In this document: positions 35,326 to 47,300 of the stretch, in pieces
Layout of the letters: the number at the start of each line of letters is the position of its first letter
How positions within the stretch are numbered: position 1 is the stretch's first letter
Assembly: GCF_009870125.1 (NCBI RefSeq)
Contig: NC_046679.1
Coordinates: forward strand, 10,230,001 to 10,294,000
Length of the DNA stretch: 64,000 nt
Direction: 5' to 3'
DNA from: Drosophila pseudoobscura
Taxonomy: Eukaryota; Arthropoda; Insecta; Diptera; Drosophilidae
The notes under the pieces: model-generated
What the model was told of the DNA's origin: nothing
The model's database searches: none
Seen by the model: the letters and a program-made list of their open reading frames with translations, nothing else
Position numbers and translations under genes: made by a program

Positions 35326-37642
35326 ATGTTTTCAAGCAACTTGGTGGCCATCTTCTTGCTGGCGTGCTTCGGCATAGCGCAGGCTTACCCGGCCCTGCTG
35401 CCCTATATCTACAGTGAGAACCGAACCGTTGCACCGTAGTGGACCCAGTGCTAATCCAGGTGCCTTCCACAGATCCCTCGCACGAAGTCCATGCCGTTAA
35501 GCGCAACGATGCGGTTTTCCCCCAAATAGAGGACGATGTCGGCGAGCTGGACCAGCTGCGGAAGGAGCAGGTGGGTGTGAGCAAGCGGCAGCATGACGGT
35601 AGCACCGCCCGCACCAGCACTACTACCAAGGAGAGCGTGGAGGAGGGTGCCGCCGCCCCCGAGCCCCATCAAAGTGCTAACGTGAACATCCTGCCGGATT
35701 TGGAGCGGCAGCTGGAGGTGGCCACGCCGCTGATATCGACTACAACCACCACCAGTACCTCTGCCACGACCACGACGGCCACGTCAAAGGAGGAGAGCGA
35801 ACGCTCACAGCTGGAGGAGCCGAAGACAGCCGTCAAGACGGTGGTCGAGCCGACGGTTCATGCCAAGGTAAGCCCCATCCCAGCCCCAGCCCTCCTCCCA
35901 GTCGGTAGTGTGGCTTGCCTGCTCTCTCTCTCTCACGCCTTGTAAACACCAAATGTGTCTTTTGAAAATCCAAGTGTATATCCACGAAACCACCCAAAAA
36001 CCAACAGGCATTTTACGGTGCAGCTCGTCTAGCCTTCGGCCAGAATCCGGAGGTGTTACCAACATCCTCAACCACGTCCACAAGCACCACAACAACAACC
36101 ACAACAACAACTCCAGCACCACCTGAGGAACCAAAGGCCGAGCCCGAGCCTGAGCCCGAAACTGAGCCCCAAGCAGCAGCCGAATCTCAACCTGAACCTG
36201 AACCTGATCACGAACCCGAATCCGAGTCTGAAGGGGATGCGGCCGTGCCAGATAATATCGAAGCAGCTGCAGCGGAAACAGAACTGACCGCCCTGACACC
36301 TCCCAAGGTGGCAGGACCCCACAGCCACGACCACGACGGCAACAAGGAGACCATTGGGGACATCATCTTTGATGTGGTGTCATGGAATCCGGAACGGAGG
36401 TCTAGCGCGCCGAAGATAACGGCCAAGGTTTTTATGACAAATCACCGATAACCGATATCCGATCACAGACCATTGACCATTGATTGGCAATAAATTGGCA
36501 GATTTCAGCGAAAATTTAACCTCAATCCAGTCATTTTTGTAGCTCACCTTTATCGCTCTCTTGCTAATCGAATCTTTTTGCGAATCTGTTTTCCAGACGG
36601 TCCAGGGGCTACTGCACAGTCCTAATGGACAGTACTCCTCATTCGACATGGCTCAGTATATATTTTGGACTGGCGACGAGACGGCTGTAGTCAAGGCAGT
36701 GGAGGAACTAGTCAGTGGAAGAGTGGTTGGTTATCACCCATCTTCTCCGTGGCCGTCCGATTCTCAAGTTTATCTTTCTATCCCCCAGATCACCAGAGAG
36801 AATGCTCTCAAGTTCTTGCAGGATATTCGTTTGGGCATTGAGTTCTTGCAGCGATCCTATGCCAACCGCATTTTCCCCGAGGAGGTCCGTCAGAACCAGC
36901 TAAAGCGCCATAGTCCCCCCAGCCCCACGACATCAACAACATCCACAACAACAACAACTACCAGTACCACGAGTACAACTACGGAGAAACCCTTCCCGGA
37001 TGTGCATGCTGCGGAGGGGATTGCGCCGCAGGCAGGAGCCGTGCCAGTGAAAACCTTTGATAGCTTCAACTTCTGGAACAAGCTGAAGGATATGGATAAT
37101 GAGGTGCAACAAGGTGGGAATTAACCAGACATATAAGGCATACTTAGATTCCTCAACGTTGTACCATTTTCTTAGACCTAACCGACTATGACGAGGGTCG
37201 GGCCAAGATAGTGGAGTACCTGTACAACGAGTACTCCCTGGAGGAGATCCTCTACAAGCTGGCAAAGGTAGCAACACGAAATAGCCTAGCTCTGAGTGCT
37301 CTATTAAACGATTGATTGTCTTCCTGATTAGGTGATGTTTGCCCAGTCCCTGGCCCATGGATCCGATGAGGCACAAATGGAGTTGCAGAAGCTAACCGAG
37401 TTCCTGGAGCACGAGGGCAACCTAGGCGTTATACCCGTTGATTTGCAGAAAAAAGTATTACGTAAGTCCGGCTATCACCCAAGATGAATAAATTAATGAA
37501 TCTCTCAATTAATTCCGTTTCAGGAGTGCTGCTTAGCGCCTTGTCAGACACGTTGACCGAGCATCCAGAACTGCTGCCGGCAGCACGGGTCAACCTGGCC
37601 AATCCATTTTACAGGCTTCCAATGCATACTCCCAGCCAGTAG
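35326..37642 (+). CDS. Secreted Thr/Pro/Glu-rich protein, family not recognised
   Basis: Exons 35326-35413, 35473-35867, 36008-36427, 36597-37113, 37176-37267, 37332-37461 and 37524-37642 keep frame and give about 586 residues. The 36427 donor (GTTTTT) is weak. A 78-bp in-frame segment, 36711-36788, has a weak GTCAGT donor and a strong pyrimidine-rich acceptor and may be a further intron, giving 560 residues. Residues 1-20 form a signal peptide. Two Thr-rich mucin-like tracts (within exons 2-3 and near 36930-36985) and a Glu-Pro repeat (EPEPEPETEPQ) separate better-folded parts: YGAARLAFGQNPEV; VQGLLHSPNGQYSSFDMAQY; and a helical C-terminal half (YDEGRAKIVEYLYNEYSLEE). An in-frame ATG at 35290 is possible, but the signal peptide favours 35326. 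It is probably an extracellular or cuticle-associated insect protein; function unknown. Confidence 0.75.
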
Positions 37643-38481
37643 AGCGCGGCGTAGCGCAGCGCTTTAGCAAAAGTTATCAGAATAATATAAATCTATCTAT
37701 ATATAAATATATATATATAAATGTATACATGCATAATCCACATCAGCTACCAGCTATCAGCTATCGACATTTAACAAACAGATTTGAAGATGCTCTCTCT
37801 CGGAATTGCCTAGGACTCTTTCATTCGACTTAGCCCTATGCTTTTTATTGTGAGTACTCGAAATTACCCGGTCGATTGGCACTTCCAAGTTGATTTATGG
37901 ATATGTTTTTATCCTATGTGTAATATAGCAAAATATTCTCGTGATATTTTTGTTGTCAGGCAGAGGACGAGACAGAGAAACCCCCTTAAGTACACGGTAT
38001 TTTTAGGAACCATAGCAAAATTAATTACTGAAACCCTCAACAGATGGAGACTTTCGCTACTTTGAGCTTTTAACATGAATCTAACACTATCTAACAATCT
38101 AAAGTAGAATATTTACTGCGTACACTTGCTTGTATTTGATATGAGTTAGTTAGGAACAATGCGGTCGAGGAGGTCGCAGGAGCAGAGTATCTTTGGTAAC
38201 GAAGCAGGAAAGGGCTCTGAGTCCGCATATATCAGTAGCGAATATACATACATACATAGCTGCTCCCTACACAGCAGCAGCAGACACAATAATAACACCT
38301 ATTATACGTTCTCCCCGCAGTAATTGAGCTATTGTGCATTATTAATGAATTGGTTAACCGATTGATTGTTTGTGAGTTACATATACGATATGCAAATAAG
38401 AACTAGAACCTGTATCAAGAATTATCGATTATACACTAAAATACATATATATATATATATAAAACATGCGTGTGATCTAGT
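37643..38481. other. Convergent 3' region
   Basis: It lies between two tail-to-tail genes. An AT dinucleotide-rich run is at about 37690-37725. An AATAAA on the minus strand at about 37841-37846 may end the minus-strand gene. No coding frame was recognised. Confidence 0.45.
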
Positions 38482-38845
38482 CTACTGGTCCTTCTTGGGC
38501 TCGACCGCGTCCGCCGGTTTGTCCAGCAACTGGTTGATGCGCTCCTCCGTCAACGGCTCGTTGCTGTTGAAGAGTTTCTCGATCTCGGCCCGCTCGTCGT
38601 CCCCAATTTCTTTGGCGTACTGCTTGGCCAGTTCCTCCAGCCGCTGTTGGTTCTTCTTCAGGTGCCCCGGCAGCCAGAATACAGTCTGCACCATCCTGGA
38701 ATAAACTCCGAGTTACAAGGAAGCTCTCCCATCAGGGGACTCGCGCTTACTTGAGTAGTACGAATCCACAGAAGGCCAGCAGTAGGCATAGCCCAGAGGT
38801 CTTGAGCATGGTCCAGTAGTCAACCAACACTTGCTGATTCTTCAT
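38482..38845 (-). CDS. Small single-pass membrane protein, unrecognised
   Basis: Exons 38751-38845 and 38482-38695 (donor AA/GTAAGC, acceptor TTCCAG/G) encode 102 residues. Exon 1 gives a short N-terminus and one transmembrane segment (SGLCLLLAFCGFVLL). Exon 2 gives a charged helical tail (KKNQQRLEELAKQYAKEIGD), an acidic stretch with LTEERINQLLDKP, and a Lys/Asp-rich end. There is no cleavable-looking signal peptide, so a type II or tail-type membrane protein is likely. The first exon falls below usual ORF length cut-offs; without it the product would wrongly start at an internal Met and lose the membrane anchor. I do not recognise the family. Confidence 0.72.
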
Positions 38846-40022
38846 TTTGGGATCTCTTTGGCTAGTTCTACTCCACTCGCGTCAAAAATGTACCTTCGAA
38901 TGTCATATGTGGCCGTTCTGACATGTCCACTTCCCACACAGGAGGCAATGTTGTGGTCAATCGTCGTCATGGGGAGCCAGTCCACGGCATACGTGTGCTA
39001 GACAGCGGACCACCAATCATGTGTGGTCCCCAGAAATCAATATTCAATTTGCTCTGATTTCAGTTAAGGGCCGTGAAAAATAACTCCTGCTAACAGAAAT
39101 GTTGCCAAGCCCTACACCAAAATGTGGCCAAGAACCCAGAGGCATGCTGACGAAGTGCGCACAGAAATTCCTGAGAAAGTGTCGTCTTTGGTAATCGCAC
39201 TTTCTATTTTTAACAGTTATCTCTGCATAAACGAGTTAATATAAAAACAAAAGCCAGTCAAAATACTATACTATACTCTGCTTGGTTTGACTACTATATG
39301 CACTATAAGATACCCACTAGTGAAGATTTAATTTTCAATTAAATTATAGCCAAAACTCGTCTCTCAGTGACCTCTTAAGAGTATCTCTTACTTATTTGAA
39401 TGCTTTAAGCTTCACTATTTCTTTATATTATATCTATAAAACAAACCGGGCATATTATTTTGATAGATTTTTTTTTTGGTTCGAAAAGGAGTCCTTTCCA
39501 TGTCTTTCATTACATAATATCTCCCAACATAATGACAGATTGTCAGTCGTCAAGGTTGTCAAGAGAGTTGAATCCCTTTACTATTATTATTTGTATGCAC
39601 CTATATCATTTATAATACTATAATATTATATTAGTTGGTTTGCTAGAGAACTTAATCATTTTCTTACTCTTCCCATTCTTTCACACCATTATACCTGTTG
39701 CATCCATCAATGAAAAGTGTAATACGCCCTTGAACTCGTTCTAAATGGGGGGTATCAAAATAATTGGAAAATGATAATAAAAACAGGTGCTGGGTTGGGG
39801 GTCCAGGTTTTCGATCGTAAATTGGAAACCAATGATTTCGATCAGAACAAGAAACTGATTAGACCAAAGTCTATCTATCTCTCTGCATACTATATTACGA
39901 ATATATATTTAACTGATTCGGGGGGGTCACTTCGAACAAGCTTCAGTCGCGTCTATATCAGCAGACAATAAATCTGATTGCGGCCAACTAGTCGTATCTG
40001 AAGATAATGGTCAGCCGACCCC
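38846..40022. other. Intergenic region upstream of Lip3
   Basis: AT-rich, no supported coding frame. The last ~100 bp are the Lip3 promoter. Confidence 0.45.
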
Positions 40023-40060
40023 TATAAAAGGAGAAATCCGAGGGTGCTCGGACCACAGTT
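40023..40060 (+). promoter_or_regulatory. Lip3: Lip3 TATA box and initiator
   Basis: TATAAAAG at 40023-40030 is followed about 30 bp later by CACAGTTGAG, an initiator-like sequence. The start codon at 40066 then gives a 5' UTR of only about 10 bases, as is common for fly digestive-enzyme genes. Confidence 0.7.
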
Positions 40061-40065
40061 GAGCG

Positions 40066-42096
40066 ATGAGACGAACCCTACAATTATCCATAGTGCTGAT
40101 CGGCCTAGGCCTGGTCCTGGCTGGGAGCCGACCCATCTCCGATTGCGTAAGTGTGCAGGGACTTCGAGTGAGGGCACTTCTGCTATTATCAGACATTATT
40201 ATAGGGAGAACGCATCGAGGACGATGGGTATCCGATGGAGCGCCACACGGTGACCACCAGCGACAACTACATCCTGACCATGCATCGCATCCCCTACTCC
40301 CCAAAGACGGGCTATACCCCCAACAGACCCGTGGCCTTTCTGATGCACGGCATGCTCAGCTCCTCCTCCGATTGGGTTCTGATGGGACCCGAGAAGTCGC
40401 TGGCCTACATCCTCTCCGATGCAGGCTACGATGTCTGGATGGGCAATGCGCGCGGCAACACTTACTCCAAGGCGCACAAGTACTGGCCCACTTACTGGCA
40501 GCTCTTCTGGAACTTCAGCTGGAACGAGATTGGCATCTACGACGTGCCCGCCATGATCGACTACGCTTTGGAGGTTACTGGACAGACGCAGGTGCAGTAC
40601 GTGGGACACTCCCAGGGTACCACCGTATACCTGGTCATGGTTTCCGAGAAGCCCGAGTACAACAACAAAATCAAGTCCGCCCATCTGCTGGGTCCGGCCG
40701 CCTACATGGGCAACATGAAGAGTCCCATGACCCGCGCCTTTGCACCTATCCTCGGCCAGCCGAATGCCATGGTGGAGCTCGTCGGTTCCATGGAGTTCAT
40801 GCCCAGCAACAAGTTCAAGCAGGTTCTGGGCATCGAGATGTGCCAGGCCACCTCCCCTTACGCCGAAATGTGCGCCAACGAGATCTTCCTAATCGGCGGC
40901 TACGATTCCGATCAGCTGGATTATGTGAGTATATGATTTATATATGATATCAACGAACCTTAACCTGCAAACGATAATCAGTATCGTATCAGTATCAATA
41001 GTGTATTACTATAGAACCATCTTAGGTGTTCCGATTGCTCTAATACCCGTACTAACAAGTGCCAGTCCCCTTCTGTCTCTGAAGGAACTAATGCGTACTG
41101 CAGAATGTCCAGTGTAGAGAATCAAAATTCAATAATCAGGACTGTATATATTTAGTTTAGCTATCCCTGTTCCTGTAAATGTGATGGTTCGCGCTTTTTA
41201 TACCCTCTATTCAAAAAGTACAGGCCAGAAAAAAAAAACCTCAGACCTCTGGTATATGTGTATTCTTCCTGAGCATCAATAGTCGAATCGATATAGAAAT
41301 ACCTTTCCAGCCGTCAGACTTTATAAGCGCCTAAATCTCACAGACTATAACGACTAAATTACCTGATTTTGTGTGGAGGGAGGGTCCTGTAATATCACAC
41401 TAAAATAAGTGTATAGCTACAACGCGTCATATACGATATCTTTTGTTATTCATAATATTGAAGATACGGTCAAAATCGGGAACCGAGAGTCATAAATAAT
41501 GATCTTTTCTACTAGATAAGATAAGATAAGACGGTTGCGATCGGATCGCTTCTCTCTCCATCGCAGTCTCGCTCTCTCCCAGTGTGTCTTAGTAGTTATG
41601 GCTGAGATTTCAAATCCAGAATTCTCTGTTATCCACCTTCTCCATATCACTTTCTTGCATGATGAAGGTTCGTGTGCGGTTCTCATTTATATTTCAAATA
41701 TGAAACTTTTTTCAGGAACTATTGGAGCATATCAAGGCCACCTCTCCGGCTGGTGCTTCCGTCAACCAGAACCTGCACTTCTGCCAGGAGTACAACTCGG
41801 GCAAGTTCCGAAAGTTCGACTACACCGCTCTGCGTAACCCCTACGAGTACGGATCGTACTTCCCCCCCAACTACAAGCTAGCCAACGCCAAGTCCCCCGT
41901 CATGCTCTACTATGGAGCGAACGACTGGATGTGTGACGTGGGCGATGTGCGGCAGCTGCGAGATGAGCTTCCCAACTTGGGCCTGGACTACCTGGTGCCC
42001 TTCGAGAAATGGGCGCATTTGGATTTCATCTGGGGAACGGAAGCCAAGAAATACGTGTACGATGAGGTCTTGAAACAGATGCGGTCCCACGAATAA
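40066..42096 (+). CDS. Lip3: Acid lipase (gastric/lysosomal acid lipase family)
   Basis: Exons 40066-40146, 40205-40924 and 41716-42096, all phase 0, give 393 residues, the usual size for this family. Signal peptide about 1-20. The family blocks are present: YPMERHTVTTSDNYILTMHR, HGMLSSSSDW, YDVWMGNARGNTYS, the nucleophile elbow GHSQG with Ser at about 164, Asp in YYGANDW at about 337, and His in WAHLDFIWG at about 368. It hydrolyses neutral lipid esters; fly Lip3 is a midgut, starvation-induced lipase. The symbol is an orthology guess helped by neighbouring genes; Lip1 or another paralogue cannot be excluded. The second intron (791 bp) contains a triple GATAAG. AATAAA lies at 42112-42117. 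Confidence 0.85.
41515..41530 (+). promoter_or_regulatory. Triple GATAAG in Lip3 intron 2
   Basis: GATAAGATAAGATAAG gives three overlapping GATA-factor sites at 5-bp spacing. GATA factors (GATAe, serpent) drive midgut and fat-body genes in flies, so this could be a gut enhancer within the lipase gene. Confidence 0.4.
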
Positions 42097-42144
42097 GTTT
42101 ACTAATTCCAAAATAAAATCAATGCGGGAAAAGTGCACTTGTTT

Positions 42145-42865
42145 TCACTCGACTTCGATAACCGCCATATAAGACAGCTTGATGTGGTCCTCCTTTAGCA
42201 ACTTGCTCTCGATACGATAGTAGCCGGGCACCAGAATCTTCTTCAGTTGGTGCACGTCCAGGGGATAGTCTTTGAGATGGTAGTGCTCCGGCGGCAGGGG
42301 ACAAGAGTCCGGGTGCGGTGCGTTCGAGTGCTCCTTCAGCTTCTCGTACAGGAACTCCTTGTAATAGGTCTTCATAACGTCGCAGACGCCGAGCCGAGGC
42401 ATGTTTAAGAATTCCTCGTACTCCTCGTCGCGCTCTTTGGCGCGGGATATAAGAAAGTGGATCTGCAAAGGGTACGCCCGTGAATGGATGAATAATATAC
42501 ACACACTTTAACCAAATATCGTTTAAAAGTAAGGGACTAATTTGAGCTGGAGCAGAGTCCGTATATTGAATTGGGACGACATCCTTTGATTAATTCTGAA
42601 GGCCCCTGCAGAGATGATTCCATACCTGCCATTCGTTGTCGATGGTCACGTGCTGCTTCAGCTCGCCGCTGACCTTGACCAGGTTCTCCTCGTCCTCGGC
42701 TATGCGCAACACGCTTTCCAGATCGTCGGTATCTTCGTGCAGCTTCTCCAGGCTATGCAGCTTCAGCGTGTGCTTCGCTTGAACTCGAATTGGGGTGGCG
42801 GCCAGCAGGACTAGGCCCAGAAGCAGCATCTGCTGGACTGACACTGACCCGGCAGAATAAGTCAT
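42145..42865 (-). CDS. DUF1091 family secreted protein
   Basis: Exons 42626-42865 and 42145-42462, phase 0, give 185 residues. A signal peptide runs to about residue 30 (MLLLGLVLLAATPIRVQA). The second exon carries the DUF1091 pattern: CDVMKTYYKEFL, then CPLPPEHYHLKDYPLD, then LVPGYYRIESKLL and a C-terminal beta strand (KLSYMAVIEVE). DUF1091 proteins are a large, fast-evolving insect group of small secreted proteins, thought to resemble MD-2-like lipid-binding folds; individual functions are mostly unknown. A palindromic CCTTATAAGG at about 42898-42907 is placed correctly to be its TATA box. It ends 48 bp from the Lip3 stop on the other strand. Confidence 0.82.
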
Positions 42866-43397
42866 TTCACTGTTGAGTGAAGGCCTGTTGGCGGGCCCTT
42901 ATAAGGATCTCGCTGGGCTACAAGTTCAGCTTGTACAAGTATCGTACCGGATGCGAGCTTGTTTGGGGTGTCGATAGATTAGTGATATCCAATTTCAATT
43001 CGTTTTTGCTTAGTTTATTTAATTATTGCATGACAGACAGTCTTTACACAGAAAGCAACAACAGCCAGAAGCCCAACAAATTATATGTATATTTAATTAC
43101 TAATAGCACGGCAATGATAAAGTATGCGCAACGACGCGTCGAGTGCAGCTCCGTTGCGACAGTAGATGGGCCTAAAAAGCTAAAACACACTCGATTTGCA
43201 ACAATAAAAGCATCCTTTAACGGTTAACATTTGGCTAAAACTAAATTATTTTCTGTACTGTAGTGCAGTGCAGTGTAGTGAAGTGTCGTTCATGTTGTTA
43301 AGTAATGCAGCTGGAATGTTAGCATTGCGATGGGGATTGGGAACACCTCTCAGCCAGCTTATTGCCTAATAGGAAACCATTTGGGGCCCTGCCCCGG
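42866..43397. other. DUF1091 promoter and Dic1 3' UTR
   Basis: The first ~60 bp hold the DUF1091 TATA region. Most of the rest is probably Dic1 3' UTR, as an AATAAA on the minus strand lies at about 43015-43020. Confidence 0.45.
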
Positions 43398-44311
43398 CTA
43401 GCTGGACTTCACGTAGCCAAAGTTGAGACGCAGCTGCTCCAGGAACACGAACGTGATCACCGTGTGCGGGCCCAAGCGCACGAAGGCCGGAATGTAGCCC
43501 TTGAAGAAGCCCATCGGTCCCAGCTTGGCCGTGTGCCGCACGATGTCCCACAGGCCGCTGTACTCGCCCGGCTTGGCGTTCATTGAGCGCGTCTTCAGCA
43601 CGTCCAGCGGCTGGGTCAGGGTCGTGGCTATGGTGCCGGCCACCAGGGAGGCGGTGAAGTGCGTCATCAGGTTATCCTGGAAGTAGGGCGTGGCCAGCAG
43701 GTACAGCTTGGTCTGGTCGTAGAACGCGATCTGCCCGATGGTCATGAGGATGCCGCGACCCGTCGCCGTGGTGGCGCCTGAGAAGAGGCGTGCGAATCCC
43801 TCCTGCCGGTACACCTTGATCAGGCCATCGACGGCATTCTTGTAGCTATCGGGGGTATAAATTATTGATTGGAATTCGGTCAATCAGCTAGATATTCGTT
43901 CGGGACTCACTTTCTTCGCTGCTCAGGTGGGAGTTTCACATCGTTCTGCATCCGGACATTGACCATGTCGGCGGGTGTGCCCACAATGCCGCCCGCCAGG
44001 CCCGATAGACCTGCCAGGGCAATCTTGCCTGCGAACGTGTCCGTCTTGATGTACTCCTTACCCACCTCGTAGACCCCGAATCGCGTCGTGGAGTAGGTAA
44101 GTTGCCGCAGCATGGAGGCTGAGAGTCCGCTGTAAAAGGCGAGCACGCCCTGCTCCCGGATGATCTTTGGGACCAGCTGCAACACGGACAGCTTGCCCTG
44201 CTGCGTCTGCAGCGTGACCTTGATGAGGTCCAGGGGATGGGTGCAGCAGGCAGCGCCAGCGCTGGCCAGGCCGCCGAAGTACCATCGCGACTGCTTCTGC
44301 TTGGTGGTCAT
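43398..44311 (-). CDS. Dic1: Mitochondrial dicarboxylate carrier
   Basis: Exons 43911-44311 and 43398-43845 give 282 residues (human DIC 287). Three mitochondrial-carrier repeats are marked by PLDLIKV, PADMVNVRM and PLDVLKTRS, each closing an odd-numbered transmembrane helix. RWYFGGLASAGAACCTHPLD and the second repeat's GGIVGTPADMVNVRMQNDVK are close to known dicarboxylate carriers. The carrier exchanges malate or succinate for phosphate, sulphate or thiosulphate across the inner mitochondrial membrane. The intron is 65 bp and sits between repeats 1-2 and the rest. A TTGCAG acceptor just upstream of the ATG suggests an untranslated first exon. Confidence 0.93.
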
Positions 44312-47300
44312 TTCGTCTGAGTGTGGACTTCGAAACTGTTAGCTGCAATGGAAATCGTGGAGAACCATTTAATGCCGGACCGCTACTTTTCCGCCTGGTT
44401 TTACCTAGTAAAAACGTATCTAAATTACATTAGAAGACGCTATATCCTATCGCGGGACGGCATTTTAACTCAATTTAGCGGCAGAGGTGTTATGTCATGA
44501 TGGTGTCTTTTCACAAAGCACACGCAGGAACTGACGGGAAGTCGGGCTCCAGCGGCAACAGCTGACCCGTGACGTTAACGGAGCCTGGAAGGCTTAGCTT
44601 TAAGCTTTGCAATTGCGCGCGCGCGCACTTTTAAATGGCGTTAACGTTTTGCGCCTAGTAGCACACTCTGCGCACAACAGTACATTTCCAGCGCCTAACA
44701 GAACGATATGCGCGTGTCAACAACCACCATTTCAAACAGCTGATGGCTGCTTCTACGGTCATACTAGCCCCATCAACATGTTTTTTTTGTGAACTTTTTA
44801 AATCTGTTTAGAAAATTAATCTTTAAAAGTGCATCTTCCCAGTCTATAAACTGTTCCCGAGTTTCGCGTGCCCGCCCATTCCACTGGTAAGTGATTGCAG
44901 CGAGTGTTTGCTACCCGTGAACTTGCGCAACAAGTCGCCATTGCCGGTCGGCACTGCCCTTTCCCACAAGTCTGCAAGGTTTTCGGGCGAGCGTCTCCAG
45001 TTTCTGTTTTAAGTGTACGCTGCAGTTTTCGCAAATGCATCCGCGTTGGCGCTGATTCTGGGGGCCAGAGGGGCCAGACCCTCAGCATAAGCACAGAGAG
45101 AGTGAGAGAGGGAGAAAGAGAGCGTGACAAAGTCTTCCGAATGGTTAATTTTTGTGCGGGTTTTGTAATGATGCTATTTGCTAATGTATGTACATATGTA
45201 TATGTGTATTATGCATGTGAGCTAAATGCTTTTCGACCTATTAGCTTATGTACATACATCTGCACACATAAGTACTTATATATGTACCTGTTGGGTTATC
45301 GGGTAGATCGGACAACAGTGATAAGAATGTTTATCATTCATTTCATTTGTGTACAACGGGCATATATTTATCAATGATCAAGATATTTCGACATTGGTCT
45401 CTGCTGGCTCTGCATCGATACGTCCACGTTTCTATCTAATGTTCTCTAAAAGCTAACCTATGAGTCCCGTCCCACATATGAAAAACCTGAATTAAATGGG
45501 AGAGCCAAATGTTTGGGCGTATGGAGTATTTTATATTAGAATCTATAACTGTAATTGGAATACCATAGTTATAGGAACGAGTATGTTACGAGTCGGTAAT
45601 ATTCATACAAATTTAAAAGAGGTTCAGATATAGAATTGAGTTTCTGGTAGAAGTAACCCAGAGGCAAAGAAAATACGCTTCTAAATTGTCTATTACTATT
45701 TGGTTTTCCCAAAATATGTCAATTTTTCAAAAAGCGCGCGTGTCAACTTTGTACTCGTAAAAACGTACGGCTCTTGGGGCTTTTCTTGAATTTCTTCACG
45801 CTTTGGCCCCGATGGTAGCTATACATTCTTTTGCCAGTATTTTGAGAGTTTAAGTACCTAAGTACAAAGTCGCTTACATCTGAAGAAAAGTTCGCTGGGG
45901 TTCGACTTATCTAAGAGAAATTGGCCAATACATCGATGTGACTAAAGTTCGTATCTATCCATAAAGTTAGATTTTTTCTTTTGCCGGTTGCCTTGTTGCC
46001 ATAAATAAACACTGGACTTGGAGGCGGGTCTGTGGGTACCAATCTTTATTGGCCTTCCTGAACTTATCAACATTCGATTTGTTGTTGTGTCCCTGTTTAT
46101 GGATTGATACCGTGTTTACCGCTGATCGAAATCCCAGCCGGCAACATTGTTGTTAGCATGTGTTTGTTTTCCCGGCCGTCTATTTATTTATTCAATTACT
46201 ATATGTGTACAATGGGCCTGCAGTTGAACATCCTCCACGTGCCACGATTGCTCCATAAATTAGATGCAGACAGCGAAAGACTTTTCGGCAAACAGTTTTG
46301 TTATTTTTGCGCGTTTGGGTTTATTCTCGTCTCCGGCTGGCTAAATTTTATCTGAATATAAAACTGAATGCTGGTCAAAGTCGAATCAATAACGCGGCGC
46401 AAGTATCACATGATCCGCTGCCATACAAAATGTTGTTTTGCCAAACCGAGCCCCCAAAAAAGTTTGGAGATCGGGGGCAGTGATACAGTTTCTTCCACTT
46501 GGGAACAGCCGATTTTGGGGCCTCGCACGTGTCGACTAGACTAGATTAGATCATTAAATCTGGCACGCAACATCGCGTGATAATTCAATGATTCCAGGGA
46601 GATTATCTATTTGTCGCTGGATGCCCTGCATTCGCGGTACCGCAAAATTGAATAATAAACTGGCGTAAATTGCACTTTAAAACGACTGCAGTTGAAACGT
46701 CCCGCCCGAGAGAAGAGCAGCGGCGGTCACAGCTGATCTGAAATTTACCTTGAACGAGAAATGCTGCCGTGTGTGTTCGCTGCCGTTCTTGTTTCTGCTG
46801 CTGCCTTCTTTTGTTGCTGCTGCTGCCGCTTTCCGTTAAGAAGACTTTTTAGTAATTTTATATTTTGGCAACGCCACACCAATACACAAGTACACGCTGA
46901 AGAGAGCGCAGCGCGAGAGCGAGCCGGGAGGGAGCGAGCGACGACCTCAGCACGTCATTGCTGTCCACGAAAACTGGTCTGGGGTCTGGGTTCTGGGTTC
47001 TGGGGTTGGTCAGGGTTGCTTCTGCTTCTGCTGCTGCTGCTGGAGGCTAGGCGCGCACGTATACGTAACGTAACGGTCGAGCACAGAAATCGTACTGATC
47101 ACCGCCAGCGGAGCCCACACATCAGCCGGCTGCCAGCAGACCCTACACATGCGCTCTTGCTCTCGCTCCGACTCTGGATTTGTTTTATCGCCCGCCGAGG
47201 TGGCAGCGCGGTCAAGGCGGGCACATGGGAAGTGTTCTGGGATCGGGGTTCGGGATCGGGATCGTGATCAGCTTAGTTAGTTAGTTGTCAGACTGCTGGT

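Noticed and set aside
40066-40947. A single 293-residue frame starting at the Lip3 ATG
   Set aside because: It reads straight through the 58-bp first intron into the wrong frame. The spliced gene gives the full lipase with its catalytic triad.
46761-47267. 168-residue plus-strand frame rich in Cys, Leu and Arg
   Set aside because: It is the translation of CTG/CTT-rich and GAGA-rich DNA with low complexity and no family resemblance; it more likely belongs to a promoter or leader region.
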